Source: Endomicrobiales bacterium (GTDB lineage Bacteria; Elusimicrobiota; Endomicrobiia; Endomicrobiales; JAFGIL01). From it: a DNA stretch of 62,099 nucleotides. Shown here in pieces: positions 19,214 through 27,523 of the stretch. The translations under genes and the position numbers were made by a program. The notes under the pieces were generated by a model. It did not search any database. It saw only the letters and a list, made by a program, of their open reading frames with translations, and was not told where the DNA came from. How positions within the stretch are numbered: the stretch's first letter is position 1; every line of letters begins with the position of its first letter. The stretch lies in contig JAFGIL010000033.1 in assembly GCA_016929635.1 (NCBI GenBank), positions 1 through 62,099 of the forward strand, in the 5' to 3' direction.

Positions 19214-20479
19214 ATGAGATATAGCATTTTATTACTATTTTTTATTTTTTTTACTCAGAATGCATTCGCTGCTGACGTTTATCTGAGCCTTTCGGCGCAC
19301 GGGCAGAGGATGGATTTGGGAATAGGCGGTTTTGTTCCCGGGACAGAGATGGTAGAAGAGTCGCGGCTGGGCAGGCTTATTCAGGATATATTGAGGAACG
19401 ATCTTCTTTTTTCCAGGTATTTTAACATTATTGAAGGAGGGCCTTTATACACAGGCAAAGACGAAGAGCTTCTTGAATGGCAGAACCAGGGAGTTGATAT
19501 ATTGATTTGCGGTTCAGTGGAGATAAAGGATAACAAACTGATACTTACGGGAAAACTGCTGGATATCGCAAGTAAGAAGGCTATCTGGGACAAATCATTT
19601 AAAGGGGATATAGAGGATTACCGCTATCTGGCGCACGATTTAAACGATGAGATAATTTTTCGTTTCACGGGAGAGAAAGGTATAGCCCATTCCAAGATTG
19701 TTTTTTCAAATAACAGGACAGGGAATAAAGAACTTTATATAGTCGACTATGATGGGTATAATGTAAGGCAGATTACTAATAACAAGTCTATAAATTTACT
19801 TCCAAAATGGTCACCTGACGGCACTGAAATAATATTTACTACTTATGAGTTCGGCAATCCTGACCTGTATTCCATATCACCTTACGGGACAGAGCTTTAT
19901 CCTTTATCGAAAGAGCAAGGATTAAACACAGCAGGCTCTTTTTCTCCGAACGGGAAGGTAATTGCCTTGACAATTTCCCGGGGCAAAATGCCTAATATCC
20001 ATTTAATTAACCGGGACGGGAAATTCTTGCGTCAGTTAACTTTTGGAAGAGGCATAGCTACAAGCCCATATTTTGCTCCTAACGGCAAGGAGATAGTTTT
20101 TATATATGACCTGCCGGGCTATCCGCAGGTTTACATAATGAACCTAGAGGGAGGCAACCTGAGAAGGCTGACCACAAGGAGTTTCTGTGATTCCCCGGCC
20201 TGGTCTCCAAGGGGCGATAAAATAGTATTCACTATGCGCCAGGAAGGGTATGGGTATGAGCTTTTTTTATATGACTTAAACAATAAAGAGCTAAAAAGGC
20301 TTACTCAAAGTAAAGGCAACGATGAGAATCCGTCTTTTTCCCCGGACGGGCGTTTTGTAGTATTCAGTTCGACGCGATCGGGAAAAAGTGAGCTGTATAT
20401 GATAGCAATAGACGGCTCGGGTATTAGAAAAGTGGGTGAGATAAAAGGCTCTTCGTTTACCCCCAGCTGGTCTCCTTGA
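19214..20479 (+). CDS. tolB: Tol-Pal system beta-propeller protein
   Basis: Periplasmic protein that binds Pal and TolA. A cleaved signal peptide (ending NAFAA) is followed by the N-terminal alpha/beta domain and a six-bladed propeller with repeated 'SPDG/SPNG/APNGKEIVF' WD40-like PD40 motifs. 421 residues, family-typical. It lies in the run pal-cpoB-tolA/tonB-tolB-tolQ, so function is secure. The stop is directly followed by a 57-base gap with a good ribosome site for the next gene. Confidence 0.93.
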   Translation: MRYSILLLFFIFFTQNAFAADVYLSLSAHGQRMDLGIGGFVPGTEMVEESRLGRLIQDILRNDLLFSRYFNIIEGGPLYTGKDEELLEWQNQGVDILICGSVEIKDNKLILTGKLLDIASKKAIWDKSFKGDIEDYRYLAHDLNDEIIFRFTGEKGIAHSKIVFSNNRTGNKELYIVDYDGYNVRQITNNKSINLLPKWSPDGTEIIFTTYEFGNPDLYSISPYGTELYPLSKEQGLNTAGSFSPNGKVIALTISRGKMPNIHLINRDGKFLRQLTFGRGIATSPYFAPNGKEIVFIYDLPGYPQVYIMNLEGGNLRRLTTRSFCDSPAWSPRGDKIVFTMRQEGYGYELFLYDLNNKELKRLTQSKGNDENPSFSPDGRFVVFSSTRSGKSELYMIAIDGSGIRKVGEIKGSSFTPSWSP

Positions 20480-20536
20480 CCGGCTTTTCCGATTTTTATA
20501 TAATAATATTTTAAGATAAAGGAGAGTATATATAAA

Positions 20537-21130
20537 ATGTGGAGTATGCTAATAAAAGGCGGGCCATTAATGTGGCCTCTTTTGATTTGCTCGATAATTT
20601 CTCTTGCCATAATAATAAACCGGTTTGTTTTTTATCATAAAATCACGCATAACGAAAAAATCCTGATGTCCAAGATAAAATCTCTGGTTCAGGAAAACAA
20701 CATAGATAAAGCCGTTAAGGTCTGTGATGATTTTCCGGGCCCGGTATCCAGTGTAATTAAAGCAGGTTTAATTAAATATAAAGATGGGAAAGAAGAAATG
20801 TCTAATGCTATGGAAGAAGCGGGTTTGTATGAGATTCCTCATTTGGAACAATATCTTTCTGGTCTTTCTACTATTGCTTCCGTGTCTACGTTAACAGGCT
20901 TCACAGGCACTGTAACAGGAATGATAAATGCGTTCAATTCAATTGCTATTCAGGGTGTTTCCTCGCCGTCCATCGTAGCCCGCGGTATCTCGGAAGCACT
21001 TATCACGACTGCTACCGGATTAATTATAGCCATACCTACCTTGGTCTTCTACCATTATTTTTCTTACCGGCTCAATAGGTTTACTTTGGAGATTGAGCGC
21101 TGTTCAAAGGAACTATTAAATTTAAGGTAA
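20537..21130 (+). CDS. tolQ: MotA/TolQ/ExbB proton-channel protein
   Basis: 197 residues with three hydrophobic helices. The conserved TolQ/ExbB core reads TIASVSTLTGFTGTVTGMINAFNSIA and GISEALITTATGLIIAIPTLVFY. Energises the TolA/TonB-like protein by proton flow. Its usual partner TolR/ExbD is not found within the window, so either it is encoded elsewhere or another protein replaces it. I name it tolQ because of its neighbours; the sequence alone would only say ExbB/TolQ family. Confidence 0.85.
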   Translation: MWSMLIKGGPLMWPLLICSIISLAIIINRFVFYHKITHNEKILMSKIKSLVQENNIDKAVKVCDDFPGPVSSVIKAGLIKYKDGKEEMSNAMEEAGLYEIPHLEQYLSGLSTIASVSTLTGFTGTVTGMINAFNSIAIQGVSSPSIVARGISEALITTATGLIIAIPTLVFYHYFSYRLNRFTLEIERCSKELLNLR

Positions 21131-21187
21131 CGAGGTTCCATTTTTATTTGTATTTTTAGTTTATAAGAATATGGGGGGAAGTTTATT

Positions 21188-21934
21188 ATGAATATAAAAA
21201 CACTTATAATATTTTTGTTCGCCTTATTCTTCCTGCAAACAGCTGGTTTGGCTAAAAAGCCTGCCAGAACCGGGAAATCAACAACACAGGATGTTCTGGT
21301 ATCAACGGATACGACTACAAGAATAAATGCGGTAATCAGCCTCGGAAGCCAGAGAAAGAAAGAGAATATCCCGGTTCTTCTGAAGATGATGAATGATAAA
21401 GACCCCGGCGTAAGGCGTGCCGCGGTCAGGTCTCTGGCAAAGCTTGATGATGAAGCCATAGTTGATCCGCTGGTTAAAAAATTTAAAAAAGAGGAAGACG
21501 AAGCTGTTAAAATGGAAATTATAGGCGCTTTAGGCAGGACAAAAAGCGAAGCAACCGTGCCTTTTTTAAAGGGATTGCTGAAAGATCCTTACCCGGCTAT
21601 CAGGACAGAAGCGATGCAATCTTTGTCAAAGATGGAAAATCCTGATACTTATCAGGATATTGTCGAGATGCTTAACGATGAATCCGACGCTGTTAAGGTG
21701 ACGGCTGCAAAAACTGTACTTAAATTGAATATTGAGTCCTCGGTGCCTTTGTTAATAAAAAATCTGGAAAGCCCTGTCCCGATGGTGCGGCGTACGTGCG
21801 CAAAGGCTTTGGGGGATTTGGGAGATAAGTCCGCAATAAAACCTTTAAAAAGGCTTAGAAGGGATAAAAGCGAAGCAGTAGCCAAGGAAGCCATGGAAGC
21901 TATTGATAAAATACAGGCAAGACTGAAAGAATAG
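21188..21934 (+). CDS. Secreted HEAT-repeat protein
   Basis: 248 residues: a signal peptide (hydrophobic to about residue 20, then GLAKKP), followed by five or six HEAT repeats (for example PVLLKMMNDKDPGVRRAAVRSLAKL and AIRTEAMQSLSKM; each about 31 residues). HEAT solenoids are protein-binding scaffolds; no catalytic motif is visible. A ribosome site (GGGGG) precedes the ATG. It follows tolQ by 57 bases and precedes the HD-GYP gene by 6, so it may be envelope-associated. Confidence 0.85.
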   Translation: MNIKTLIIFLFALFFLQTAGLAKKPARTGKSTTQDVLVSTDTTTRINAVISLGSQRKKENIPVLLKMMNDKDPGVRRAAVRSLAKLDDEAIVDPLVKKFKKEEDEAVKMEIIGALGRTKSEATVPFLKGLLKDPYPAIRTEAMQSLSKMENPDTYQDIVEMLNDESDAVKVTAAKTVLKLNIESSVPLLIKNLESPVPMVRRTCAKALGDLGDKSAIKPLKRLRRDKSEAVAKEAMEAIDKIQARLKE

Positions 21935-21940
21935 GCAGAA

Positions 21941-23104
21941 ATGAAGATAAACTACAGAAAAGCATTAGAAAAAACAGCTCGCCAGATGATTTTGGTTCAT
22001 CGGGTTAATACCCTTATTAAGCTTGTATTAAGGACAATCATGAGGAATATAAAAGTCGGGCATTCGGGAATATTCCTTTTTGACAAGGATTCAGGCTGTT
22101 ATATCGTTAAAGTATCGAGAGGGCCGAAGAATATCAAAATTCCGGAGAATTTTACGCGCATTGAGAAGGAAAGCCCTATTATACAGTATTTTATAGATGA
22201 AAAATATAAGATATTTGACAGGGATTTTCTTCTTTATAATAAGCTGGACGCTTACAGCAAAAAATACAATAAAAAATATATAGTAAATTTCCTAAAGCAA
22301 TTGAAGATTCAGATGCAGGATTTAAAAACCAAAGTGTGTATCCCCGGATTTTTCAGGGATAAGCTCCTGGGCGTGTTGTTCCTCGGGGAAAAAATGAACA
22401 AACAGGGTTTCAAAGCCGAGGAGCTGAGCTTTTTGTCTTTGCTGAGTTACGATGTTGTTATGGCTATACAGAACGCCAGGCTGTTTGAGGACCTCAATAA
22501 TCAGCTGGAAACAAACAAAAGGATATTTTTTGACGCTGTGAATGCCCTGGGTACAGCTATTGAAACCAAGGACAATTATACGGGAGGCCACATTGAGAGG
22601 GTTGTTAATTATTCGATAGAAATAGCAGAAAACCTGAAAAACATAGATTTGGATAAATATAAGGAATTTAAGGAGAATCTGATTATAGCGGCATTGCTCC
22701 ACGATATCGGTAAAATAGGCATTCCGGAAAGAGTTCTTAATAAGAAGACAGGATTGAACAATAAGGAGAAGGAATACATAAGGAAACATCCTATTTTCGG
22801 CATTGATATCCTGGATTCCATTAAGGAATACGGGGATGCTATCCTGGGGATAAAACATCACCACGAAAGATATGACGGCAAGGGTTATCCGAGCCAATTA
22901 AGAGGCAATCAAATTCCGCTTATTGCCTCTATCGTAGCCGTGGCTGATGCTTTTGATGCAATGACGACAAACAGGCCCTACAGAAAAGCCCTGACCAGGG
23001 CACAGGCTATTGATGAAATAAAAATAAACAAGGGGAAGCAGTTCCACCCTAAAGTTGTTGATGCTTTCTTAAAAGCAAGAAAATATGAGGAACAATCCGG
23101 CTGA
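21941..23104 (+). CDS. GAF-like / HD-GYP phosphodiesterase
   Basis: 387 residues. The N-terminal half (about 20-185) has a GAF-like pattern (VGHSGIFLFDKDSGCYIV ... GVLFLGEKM). The C-terminal half is an HD-GYP domain with ETKDNYTGGHIERV, HDIGKIGIPE, HPIFGIDIL, HHHERYDGKGYP and ADAFDAMTTNRPYR, with all metal ligands present. It probably hydrolyses cyclic di-GMP, opposing the REC-GGDEF protein at 12606. The ligand of the GAF-like half is unknown. No membrane segments. Confidence 0.9.
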   Translation: MKINYRKALEKTARQMILVHRVNTLIKLVLRTIMRNIKVGHSGIFLFDKDSGCYIVKVSRGPKNIKIPENFTRIEKESPIIQYFIDEKYKIFDRDFLLYNKLDAYSKKYNKKYIVNFLKQLKIQMQDLKTKVCIPGFFRDKLLGVLFLGEKMNKQGFKAEELSFLSLLSYDVVMAIQNARLFEDLNNQLETNKRIFFDAVNALGTAIETKDNYTGGHIERVVNYSIEIAENLKNIDLDKYKEFKENLIIAALLHDIGKIGIPERVLNKKTGLNNKEKEYIRKHPIFGIDILDSIKEYGDAILGIKHHHERYDGKGYPSQLRGNQIPLIASIVAVADAFDAMTTNRPYRKALTRAQAIDEIKINKGKQFHPKVVDAFLKARKYEEQSG

Positions 23105-23127
23105 AAGGCTCAGCAATTGATTGAATA

Positions 23128-23958
23128 ATGATAAAAGTAGGCACATCCGGTTTTTCATTCCCTGACTGGCGCGGCACAGTCTATCCAAAAAAACTCCAGC
23201 CAAAAGACGCTTTAATCTATTACCAGGACGAACTCGGCTTTGACTGCGTTGAAATCAACTCCACATACTATACCCTTGTATCCCAGAAGTCGTTTATCGG
23301 CATGGAAAGCAAAACAGGCCCGGATTTCGAGTTTGTCGTAAAAGCTTACAGAGGCATAACCCACGACCCGTTTGATACGCGCCTTAAAGATAAAAAGCCG
23401 GGAATAAAAGAGGCAAAGGAAAATATAAAAAAATTTGTGTATTCCGTAATGCCGCTTAAGGAAAAAAACAAGCTGGGCGCTGTTTTGATGCAGTTTCCAG
23501 TATTTTTTTATCCTAACGAGGAATCCAAAGATTATATTCTTGATTGCAAGGAAAAATTTTCTGATATACCCTTAGTGATAGAGTTCCGCAATAAAGCATG
23601 GGCAAAACCCGAAACATTTGACTTTTTAAAGAAGAGTCATTTGGGATACTGCATTGTGGATGAACCAAAACTTCCACGGCTTATGCCTTTTATTAATGAA
23701 GTTACTTCAGACATATCTTATTTGAGGTTTCACGGAAGAAACACTAACTGGTTTAATGCGCCTCTGTCAGAGAGATACGATTACCTGTATTCTGATAAGG
23801 AGCTGAAAAGCTTCCTGCCTGAAATAGAAAAGCTGAATAAAAACTCCAAGAAAACATTTCTTTTCTTCAACAACTGCCATGCAGGCTCTGCTGCCAAAAA
23901 CGCCCGCACTCTTAAAGACCTTCTGGGGTTAAACACCCAATCCGGCAAGCTTCTTTAG
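23128..23958 (+). CDS. DUF72 family TIM-barrel protein
   Basis: 276 residues of the DUF72 (YecE) family, recognised by the opening VGTSGFSFPDWRGTVYP, CVEINSTYYTL, VIEFRNKAW and YLRFHGRN. The fold is a TIM barrel; the biochemical role is not established in any organism I know. It stands between the HD-GYP gene and lexA; conserved acidic residues suggest an enzyme. The start ATG has no strong ribosome site. Confidence 0.88.
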   Translation: MIKVGTSGFSFPDWRGTVYPKKLQPKDALIYYQDELGFDCVEINSTYYTLVSQKSFIGMESKTGPDFEFVVKAYRGITHDPFDTRLKDKKPGIKEAKENIKKFVYSVMPLKEKNKLGAVLMQFPVFFYPNEESKDYILDCKEKFSDIPLVIEFRNKAWAKPETFDFLKKSHLGYCIVDEPKLPRLMPFINEVTSDISYLRFHGRNTNWFNAPLSERYDYLYSDKELKSFLPEIEKLNKNSKKTFLFFNNCHAGSAAKNARTLKDLLGLNTQSGKLL

Positions 23959-23982
23959 TATTTAAGAAATTTTTTAACAGGC

Positions 23983-24012
23983 TTGACATAGCATACATTT
24001 GTATGCTATACT
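23983..24012 (+). promoter_or_regulatory. lexA promoter overlapped by a 22-bp palindromic operator
   Basis: TTGACA (23983-23988) and TATACT (24007-24012) with an 18-base spacer. A perfect palindrome, ATAGCATACA-TT-TGTATGCTAT (23988-24009), covers the whole spacer and part of the -10. Such placement right before lexA suggests autorepression. The sequence differs from the E. coli box (CTGT-N8-ACAG) and from the Gram-positive box (GAAC-N4-GTTC). Confidence 0.8.
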
Positions 24013-24040
24013 TGTTTTAAAGTAAAATGTAGGAGGTAAC

Positions 24041-24628
24041 ATGGAAAACCTGACAGAGAAACAGAAAAAAATGCTTGATTTCATAAAGCATTTTGCGTCC
24101 AGTTCGGGAGTTGCTCCGACTATTCGCGAAATAGCAAAGAAGTTCGATTTAAGCATTGGGGGGGTGCAGAGGCATCTTAAGGCGCTGATAAAGAAAGGGT
24201 ATCTGAAACATAACCGGGGTATTTCAAGGGGCATAGATCTGCCTTTCCGCAAGCATCTGGTTCCTGTTCCTGTTCTGGGAAGGGTTCAGGCCGGAATGCC
24301 TGTCCCGGCTGTTGAGGATGCAGAAGACAGCATATACGTTGATGTTAACATTGCCAGGGGAGGCAGTTATTTTGCGTTAAGAGTGCAGGGGGACAGCATG
24401 ACCGGCTCCGGGATTTTTGATAATGACCTGGTCATTGTAAGGCAGCAGAACATGGCAGATCACGGAGACATAGTTGTTGCAATGGTAGACGGGGAATCCA
24501 CAGTAAAACAGCTCCATAAGCAAAAGGGTGAGGTTTACCTGAACCCTACAAATCCCAAATACCCGCCAATATATGCCAGGGATATACAAGTACTGGGCAA
24601 GGTTGTATATTTAAACAGAAAGTTTTAA
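24041..24628 (+). CDS. lexA: SOS repressor LexA
   Basis: 195 residues. An N-terminal winged helix (EKQKKMLDFIKHF ... PTIREIAKKFDLSIGGVQRHL) binds the operator; a linker leads to the S24-type self-cleavage domain. The cleavage site A84-G85 (VQAGMP), nucleophile S119 (QGDSM) and lysine K156 (STVKQL) are all present, so RecA-stimulated autocleavage is expected. The recognition helix (LSIGGVQRHL) departs from that of E. coli, in keeping with an unusual operator upstream. AGGAGGT precedes the ATG. dinB lies downstream in the same direction. Confidence 0.95.
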   Translation: MENLTEKQKKMLDFIKHFASSSGVAPTIREIAKKFDLSIGGVQRHLKALIKKGYLKHNRGISRGIDLPFRKHLVPVPVLGRVQAGMPVPAVEDAEDSIYVDVNIARGGSYFALRVQGDSMTGSGIFDNDLVIVRQQNMADHGDIVVAMVDGESTVKQLHKQKGEVYLNPTNPKYPPIYARDIQVLGKVVYLNRKF

Positions 24629-24644
24629 GTTATTTCCAACACTC

Positions 24645-24682
24645 CAACACCGGGTGTTCGCCTAGGCGAACACCCGGTGTTG
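24645..24682. repeat. Perfect 38-bp palindrome
   Basis: Starts CAACACCGGGTGTTCGCC (24645-24662), centred on CCTAGG, and reads identically on both strands across all 38 bases. Smaller palindromes are nested in it (AACACCGGGTGTT and GTTCGCCTAGGCGAAC). No T-run follows, so it is unlikely to be a simple terminator. It could be a miniature palindromic element or an mRNA end structure between lexA and the RhuM-like gene. Confidence 0.9.
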
Positions 24683-24713
24683 AATAATAGGGAATTTTAA
24701 TAGGAATAAATAT

Positions 24714-25277
24714 ATGAATAATAAAGGTGAAATAGTAATCTATAAATCAAAACAGGGAAGCACTAAATTAAGCGTAACACTCGATAAGGATACAGTATGG
24801 TTAACGCAAAAACAAATGAGCACGCTTTTTAACAAGGACATAAAAACCATAAATGAGCATATAAGAAATATATTCAAGGAGGGGGAGCTTGCTAAAAATT
24901 CAGTTATCTGGAAATCCCAGATAACTGCCAGTGACGGCAAGACTTATAAAACATATTTATATAACCTTGACGTTATTATATCTGTTGGTTATCGTGTAAA
25001 GTCTAAGGAAGGGACTATGTTTCGTATCTGGGCTACAAAAGTGTTAAGGGATTATATTTTAAAGGGTGTCACTCTTAACTATGACAGGTTAAAACAAATA
25101 GAAGATAACTTTGAGATACAGAAGGAAAGTTATGAGTTGTTGAGATCAAGGATAGAAAAATACCTGAGCCACTCTGCAAGAAGGGATGTTGTAAACGCCA
25201 TAGACGACAAGATTGATAAGCTGAGAGAAGATTTCGAAGGTTTTAAGTTAAGTTTAAAAGAGGTTGTTAAGAAATAG
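24714..25277 (+). CDS. RhuM-family (virulence/death-on-curing-like) protein
   Basis: 187 residues matching the RhuM N-terminal domain: TVWLTQKQMSTLFNKDIKTINEHIRNIFKEGEL (winged-helix-like) and YNLDVIISVGYRVKSKEGTMFRIWATKVLRDYILKG. Full-length relatives often run beyond 300 residues; this one ends after a charged coiled coil (LRSRIEKYL ... KLREDFEGFKLSLKE), so it is a short form or a 3' truncation. Such genes are common next to mobile DNA and toxin genes, with no proven biochemical function. It interrupts a lexA-dinB SOS cassette. Confidence 0.75.
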   Translation: MNNKGEIVIYKSKQGSTKLSVTLDKDTVWLTQKQMSTLFNKDIKTINEHIRNIFKEGELAKNSVIWKSQITASDGKTYKTYLYNLDVIISVGYRVKSKEGTMFRIWATKVLRDYILKGVTLNYDRLKQIEDNFEIQKESYELLRSRIEKYLSHSARRDVVNAIDDKIDKLREDFEGFKLSLKEVVKK

Positions 25278-25307
25278 AAAGAAATAATAAGTGAAAGAAG
25301 TAATAAT

Positions 25308-25556
25308 ATGCAGGTTATAGATATAAACGAGTCTATAGACGTAGGTGCTGTGTTCGGCAAAAACAGGATAAAGCCTAAATGGTTTGTGTGGAACGGCAAA
25401 AAGTATCAGATAAAAGAAATCACATATACCTGGAAGGAGAATCAGGGCGAGGCAAAGCTGATTCATTTTTCCGTTACTGACGGTGCAACACTTTTTGAGC
25501 TGTGCCTGAACCAGAAAACTCTTATGTGGCGCCTGGAAAAAGCCAGTGTTGAATAA
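25308..25556 (+). CDS. Small dinB-linked conserved protein (DUF6504-like)
   Basis: 82 residues: KPKWFVWNGKKYQIKEITYTW, VTDGATLFELCLNQKTLMWRLE. The pattern of a small beta-sheet protein with WxGK and W-R-L ends resembles short proteins found beside translesion polymerase genes, which I recall as DUF6504; I could not verify this. Its stop overlaps the GTG start of dinB by 11 bases, indicating translational coupling and a shared role in damage-induced synthesis. Confidence 0.7.
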   Translation: MQVIDINESIDVGAVFGKNRIKPKWFVWNGKKYQIKEITYTWKENQGEAKLIHFSVTDGATLFELCLNQKTLMWRLEKASVE

Positions 25557-26820
25557 TAACAACAGCAAAGCCAGATTTATTCCGATGGAAACCCAGAAGG
25601 ATTACCTTGAAAAAAGGAAAACCCCTTTAGAAGGGTACAGACAGGAAAGAGTTGTGATGCTTGTAGATATGAACTCCTACTTTGCCTCTGTGGAGCAGGT
25701 AGCAAACCCGGCTTTAAGGGGAAAACCCATAGCTGTCGGTGGCGAGGGAAGGACTGTTATAGTTACAGCTTCGTATGAAGCGCGCAAATACGGCGTGAAA
25801 ACAGGAATGACGGTTCCCGAGGCCAGGAAACTCTGCCCGCATATAATTTTCGTTCACGGCAACCTTGATAAATACATAGATACATCCCACAGGATTCACA
25901 AAATATTTCTTGAGTTCACGGATTACGTGGATGTTTTTTCCATAGATGAATGCTTCCTTGATATAACCCATCTTGTGCGAAAAGGTTCCGGCGCTCAGGA
26001 CGTAGGCATGGCCATAAAAAAAAGGCTGAAAGAGGAGTTCGGGCTTATATGTTCCATAGGTATCGGGCCTAACAGACTGATAGCCAAGCTCGCAAGCAAG
26101 TTCCAGAAGCCTGACGGTTTAGTTGAGGTAAGCAAAGAGGAAATACCGGAGCTTTTCTCTAACCTTCCAGTAGAGGAGCTTCAGGGGGTCGGCATAGGCG
26201 CCAAACTTTCCCATAAACTAAACACACTTAACATTTATACCGCAAAGGACATCGGGGATGCGTCAATAAGCATGCTCACGTCTTATTTCGGGGTGATGGG
26301 CTATCATTTGAAGAGGATGGGCAGGGGCGAGGATGACTCTAAAGTCAGGAAGTATTGGGAGGATGACGAGGTAAAATCCGTGGGGCACAGCTATACGCTG
26401 CCCAAAGACACCAGGGATTTAAAAGTGATAAAATCGTACTTAAGGGTGCTCTCCGAAAAAGTAGGAAACAGATTAAGAGCTGCGAATTTAACGGGAAGGA
26501 CAATCGGCCTTGTTGTAAGGTATTCCGATTTTCATACCATAATAAAACACTGCACTTTAAAACATCACATTAAAAGCGGTTATGATATTTACATAAACGC
26601 GTATAAAGTTTTTGAGAAGTTACTGCCCTTGCTGAAAGCAGTGAGGCTTCTGGGCGTGAACATAAGCAACCTTCTTCGCGACGATAAGCAGCAGTATTTT
26701 CTGGACGACATCTCAAAACAGCAGAAAGTAGTTGAGATGGTTGATGACATAAACAGAAAGTACGGGGAGTTTACGCTGAAGCCGTCTTCCATGCTTATAG
26801 CCGACAAATTTGGAAAATAG
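25546..26820 (+). CDS. dinB: DNA polymerase IV (Y family)
   Basis: Translesion polymerase of 424 residues from the GTG at 25546; an ATG at 25584 (METQKDYL) would also leave the catalytic core whole. Catalytic acids are in LVDMNSYFASVEQ and FSIDECFLDIT. The steric-gate region, the GIGPNRLIAKLASKFQKPDGL helix-hairpin-helix portion and the little-finger domain (GHSYTLPKDT ... GRTIGLVVRYSDF) follow. No beta-clamp motif is obvious at the C-terminus (ADKFGK). It lies downstream of lexA and is presumably SOS-regulated, though no second LexA-like palindrome was seen right before it. Confidence 0.94.
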   Translation: MLNNNNSKARFIPMETQKDYLEKRKTPLEGYRQERVVMLVDMNSYFASVEQVANPALRGKPIAVGGEGRTVIVTASYEARKYGVKTGMTVPEARKLCPHIIFVHGNLDKYIDTSHRIHKIFLEFTDYVDVFSIDECFLDITHLVRKGSGAQDVGMAIKKRLKEEFGLICSIGIGPNRLIAKLASKFQKPDGLVEVSKEEIPELFSNLPVEELQGVGIGAKLSHKLNTLNIYTAKDIGDASISMLTSYFGVMGYHLKRMGRGEDDSKVRKYWEDDEVKSVGHSYTLPKDTRDLKVIKSYLRVLSEKVGNRLRAANLTGRTIGLVVRYSDFHTIIKHCTLKHHIKSGYDIYINAYKVFEKLLPLLKAVRLLGVNISNLLRDDKQQYFLDDISKQQKVVEMVDDINRKYGEFTLKPSSMLIADKFGK

Positions 26821-26860
26821 CTTAAATTTTACTAAAATATACAGAAATAAATAATTAAAA

Positions 26861-26970
26861 TGTAGTGTAGCCCCTTGTGGGCTTAAAAATGATCAATTTA
26901 ATTTTTACGGGGACCCATTCGACAAACTCAGGGCACTGAGCAAAGTCGAAGTGCAAGGCCCTGCACCACA
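26861..26970. repeat. Dispersed repeat, copy B (inverted relative to copy A)
   Basis: Starts TGTAGTGTAGCCCCTTGTGG and ends near GCACCACA. The inner block (TTACGGGGACCCATTCGACA ... AAGTCGAAGTGCAAGG) is nearly the reverse complement of the block in 10102-10229. Lies between dinB and the PAP2 gene. Confidence 0.8.
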
Positions 26971-26980
26971 AAAATTTTAA

Positions 26981-27523
26981 ATGGCAAATATTGATTCAGC
27001 AGTATTCAATCTAATAACCATAACCCTTAAAAACGGTTTCTTCGATGTCATAATGCCTATATTGTCAGATGCAAAGCTGTGGAGAATACCGCTTGTACTT
27101 ATTATGCTGTGTTTTGTAGGCTTTGGCAGGCAGAAGGGGATGAAAACCGTTTTGTTGTGCCTTCTGGCTGTGGGTTTGAGCGACTTAATCTGCGGCAATA
27201 TTCTTCAGCCGTTAATAAACCGCCCGCGCCCTCTGGGAGGAGTAACCCCTTCTTTCCCTTCCTGCCACGCGTCAAACCTGTTTGCTGCTGCAACGGTGAT
27301 ATTTTTAATCTGGAGGAAGGCATGGGTGGCAGCAGTTGTTTTCGGGATATCCTTGCTTGTAGGATACTCCCGTATTTACACAACCTCACATTATCCCTCG
27401 GATGTTCTTGCAGGAATGGTCCTGGGCGTCGGTTATGCATTCCTTGTGCAATACATATATAAACTGACCGTAAAAAAAATCGAAAGGAACAAAAGATTTA
27501 AAGGATGGAGCCCTTACCTTTAG
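26981..27523 (+). CDS. PAP2-family membrane phosphatase
   Basis: 180 residues, five or six hydrophobic helices. The three phosphatase motifs are present: C1 as LQPLINRPRP, C2 as PSCHAS, and C3 as SRIYTTSHYPSDVLAG with the nucleophilic histidine. Likely dephosphorylates undecaprenyl pyrophosphate or a lipid phosphate at the inner membrane; lipid A modification is also possible because a GT39 gene overlaps its 3' end by 19 bases. The preceding repeat ends 10 bases before the ATG; an upstream ribosome site is poor. Confidence 0.9.
   Translation: MANIDSAVFNLITITLKNGFFDVIMPILSDAKLWRIPLVLIMLCFVGFGRQKGMKTVLLCLLAVGLSDLICGNILQPLINRPRPLGGVTPSFPSCHASNLFAAATVIFLIWRKAWVAAVVFGISLLVGYSRIYTTSHYPSDVLAGMVLGVGYAFLVQYIYKLTVKKIERNKRFKGWSPYL

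Noticed and set aside
24645-24682. 38-bp palindrome as the lexA terminator
   Set aside because: No run of T follows the stem; a rho-independent terminator is not supported.
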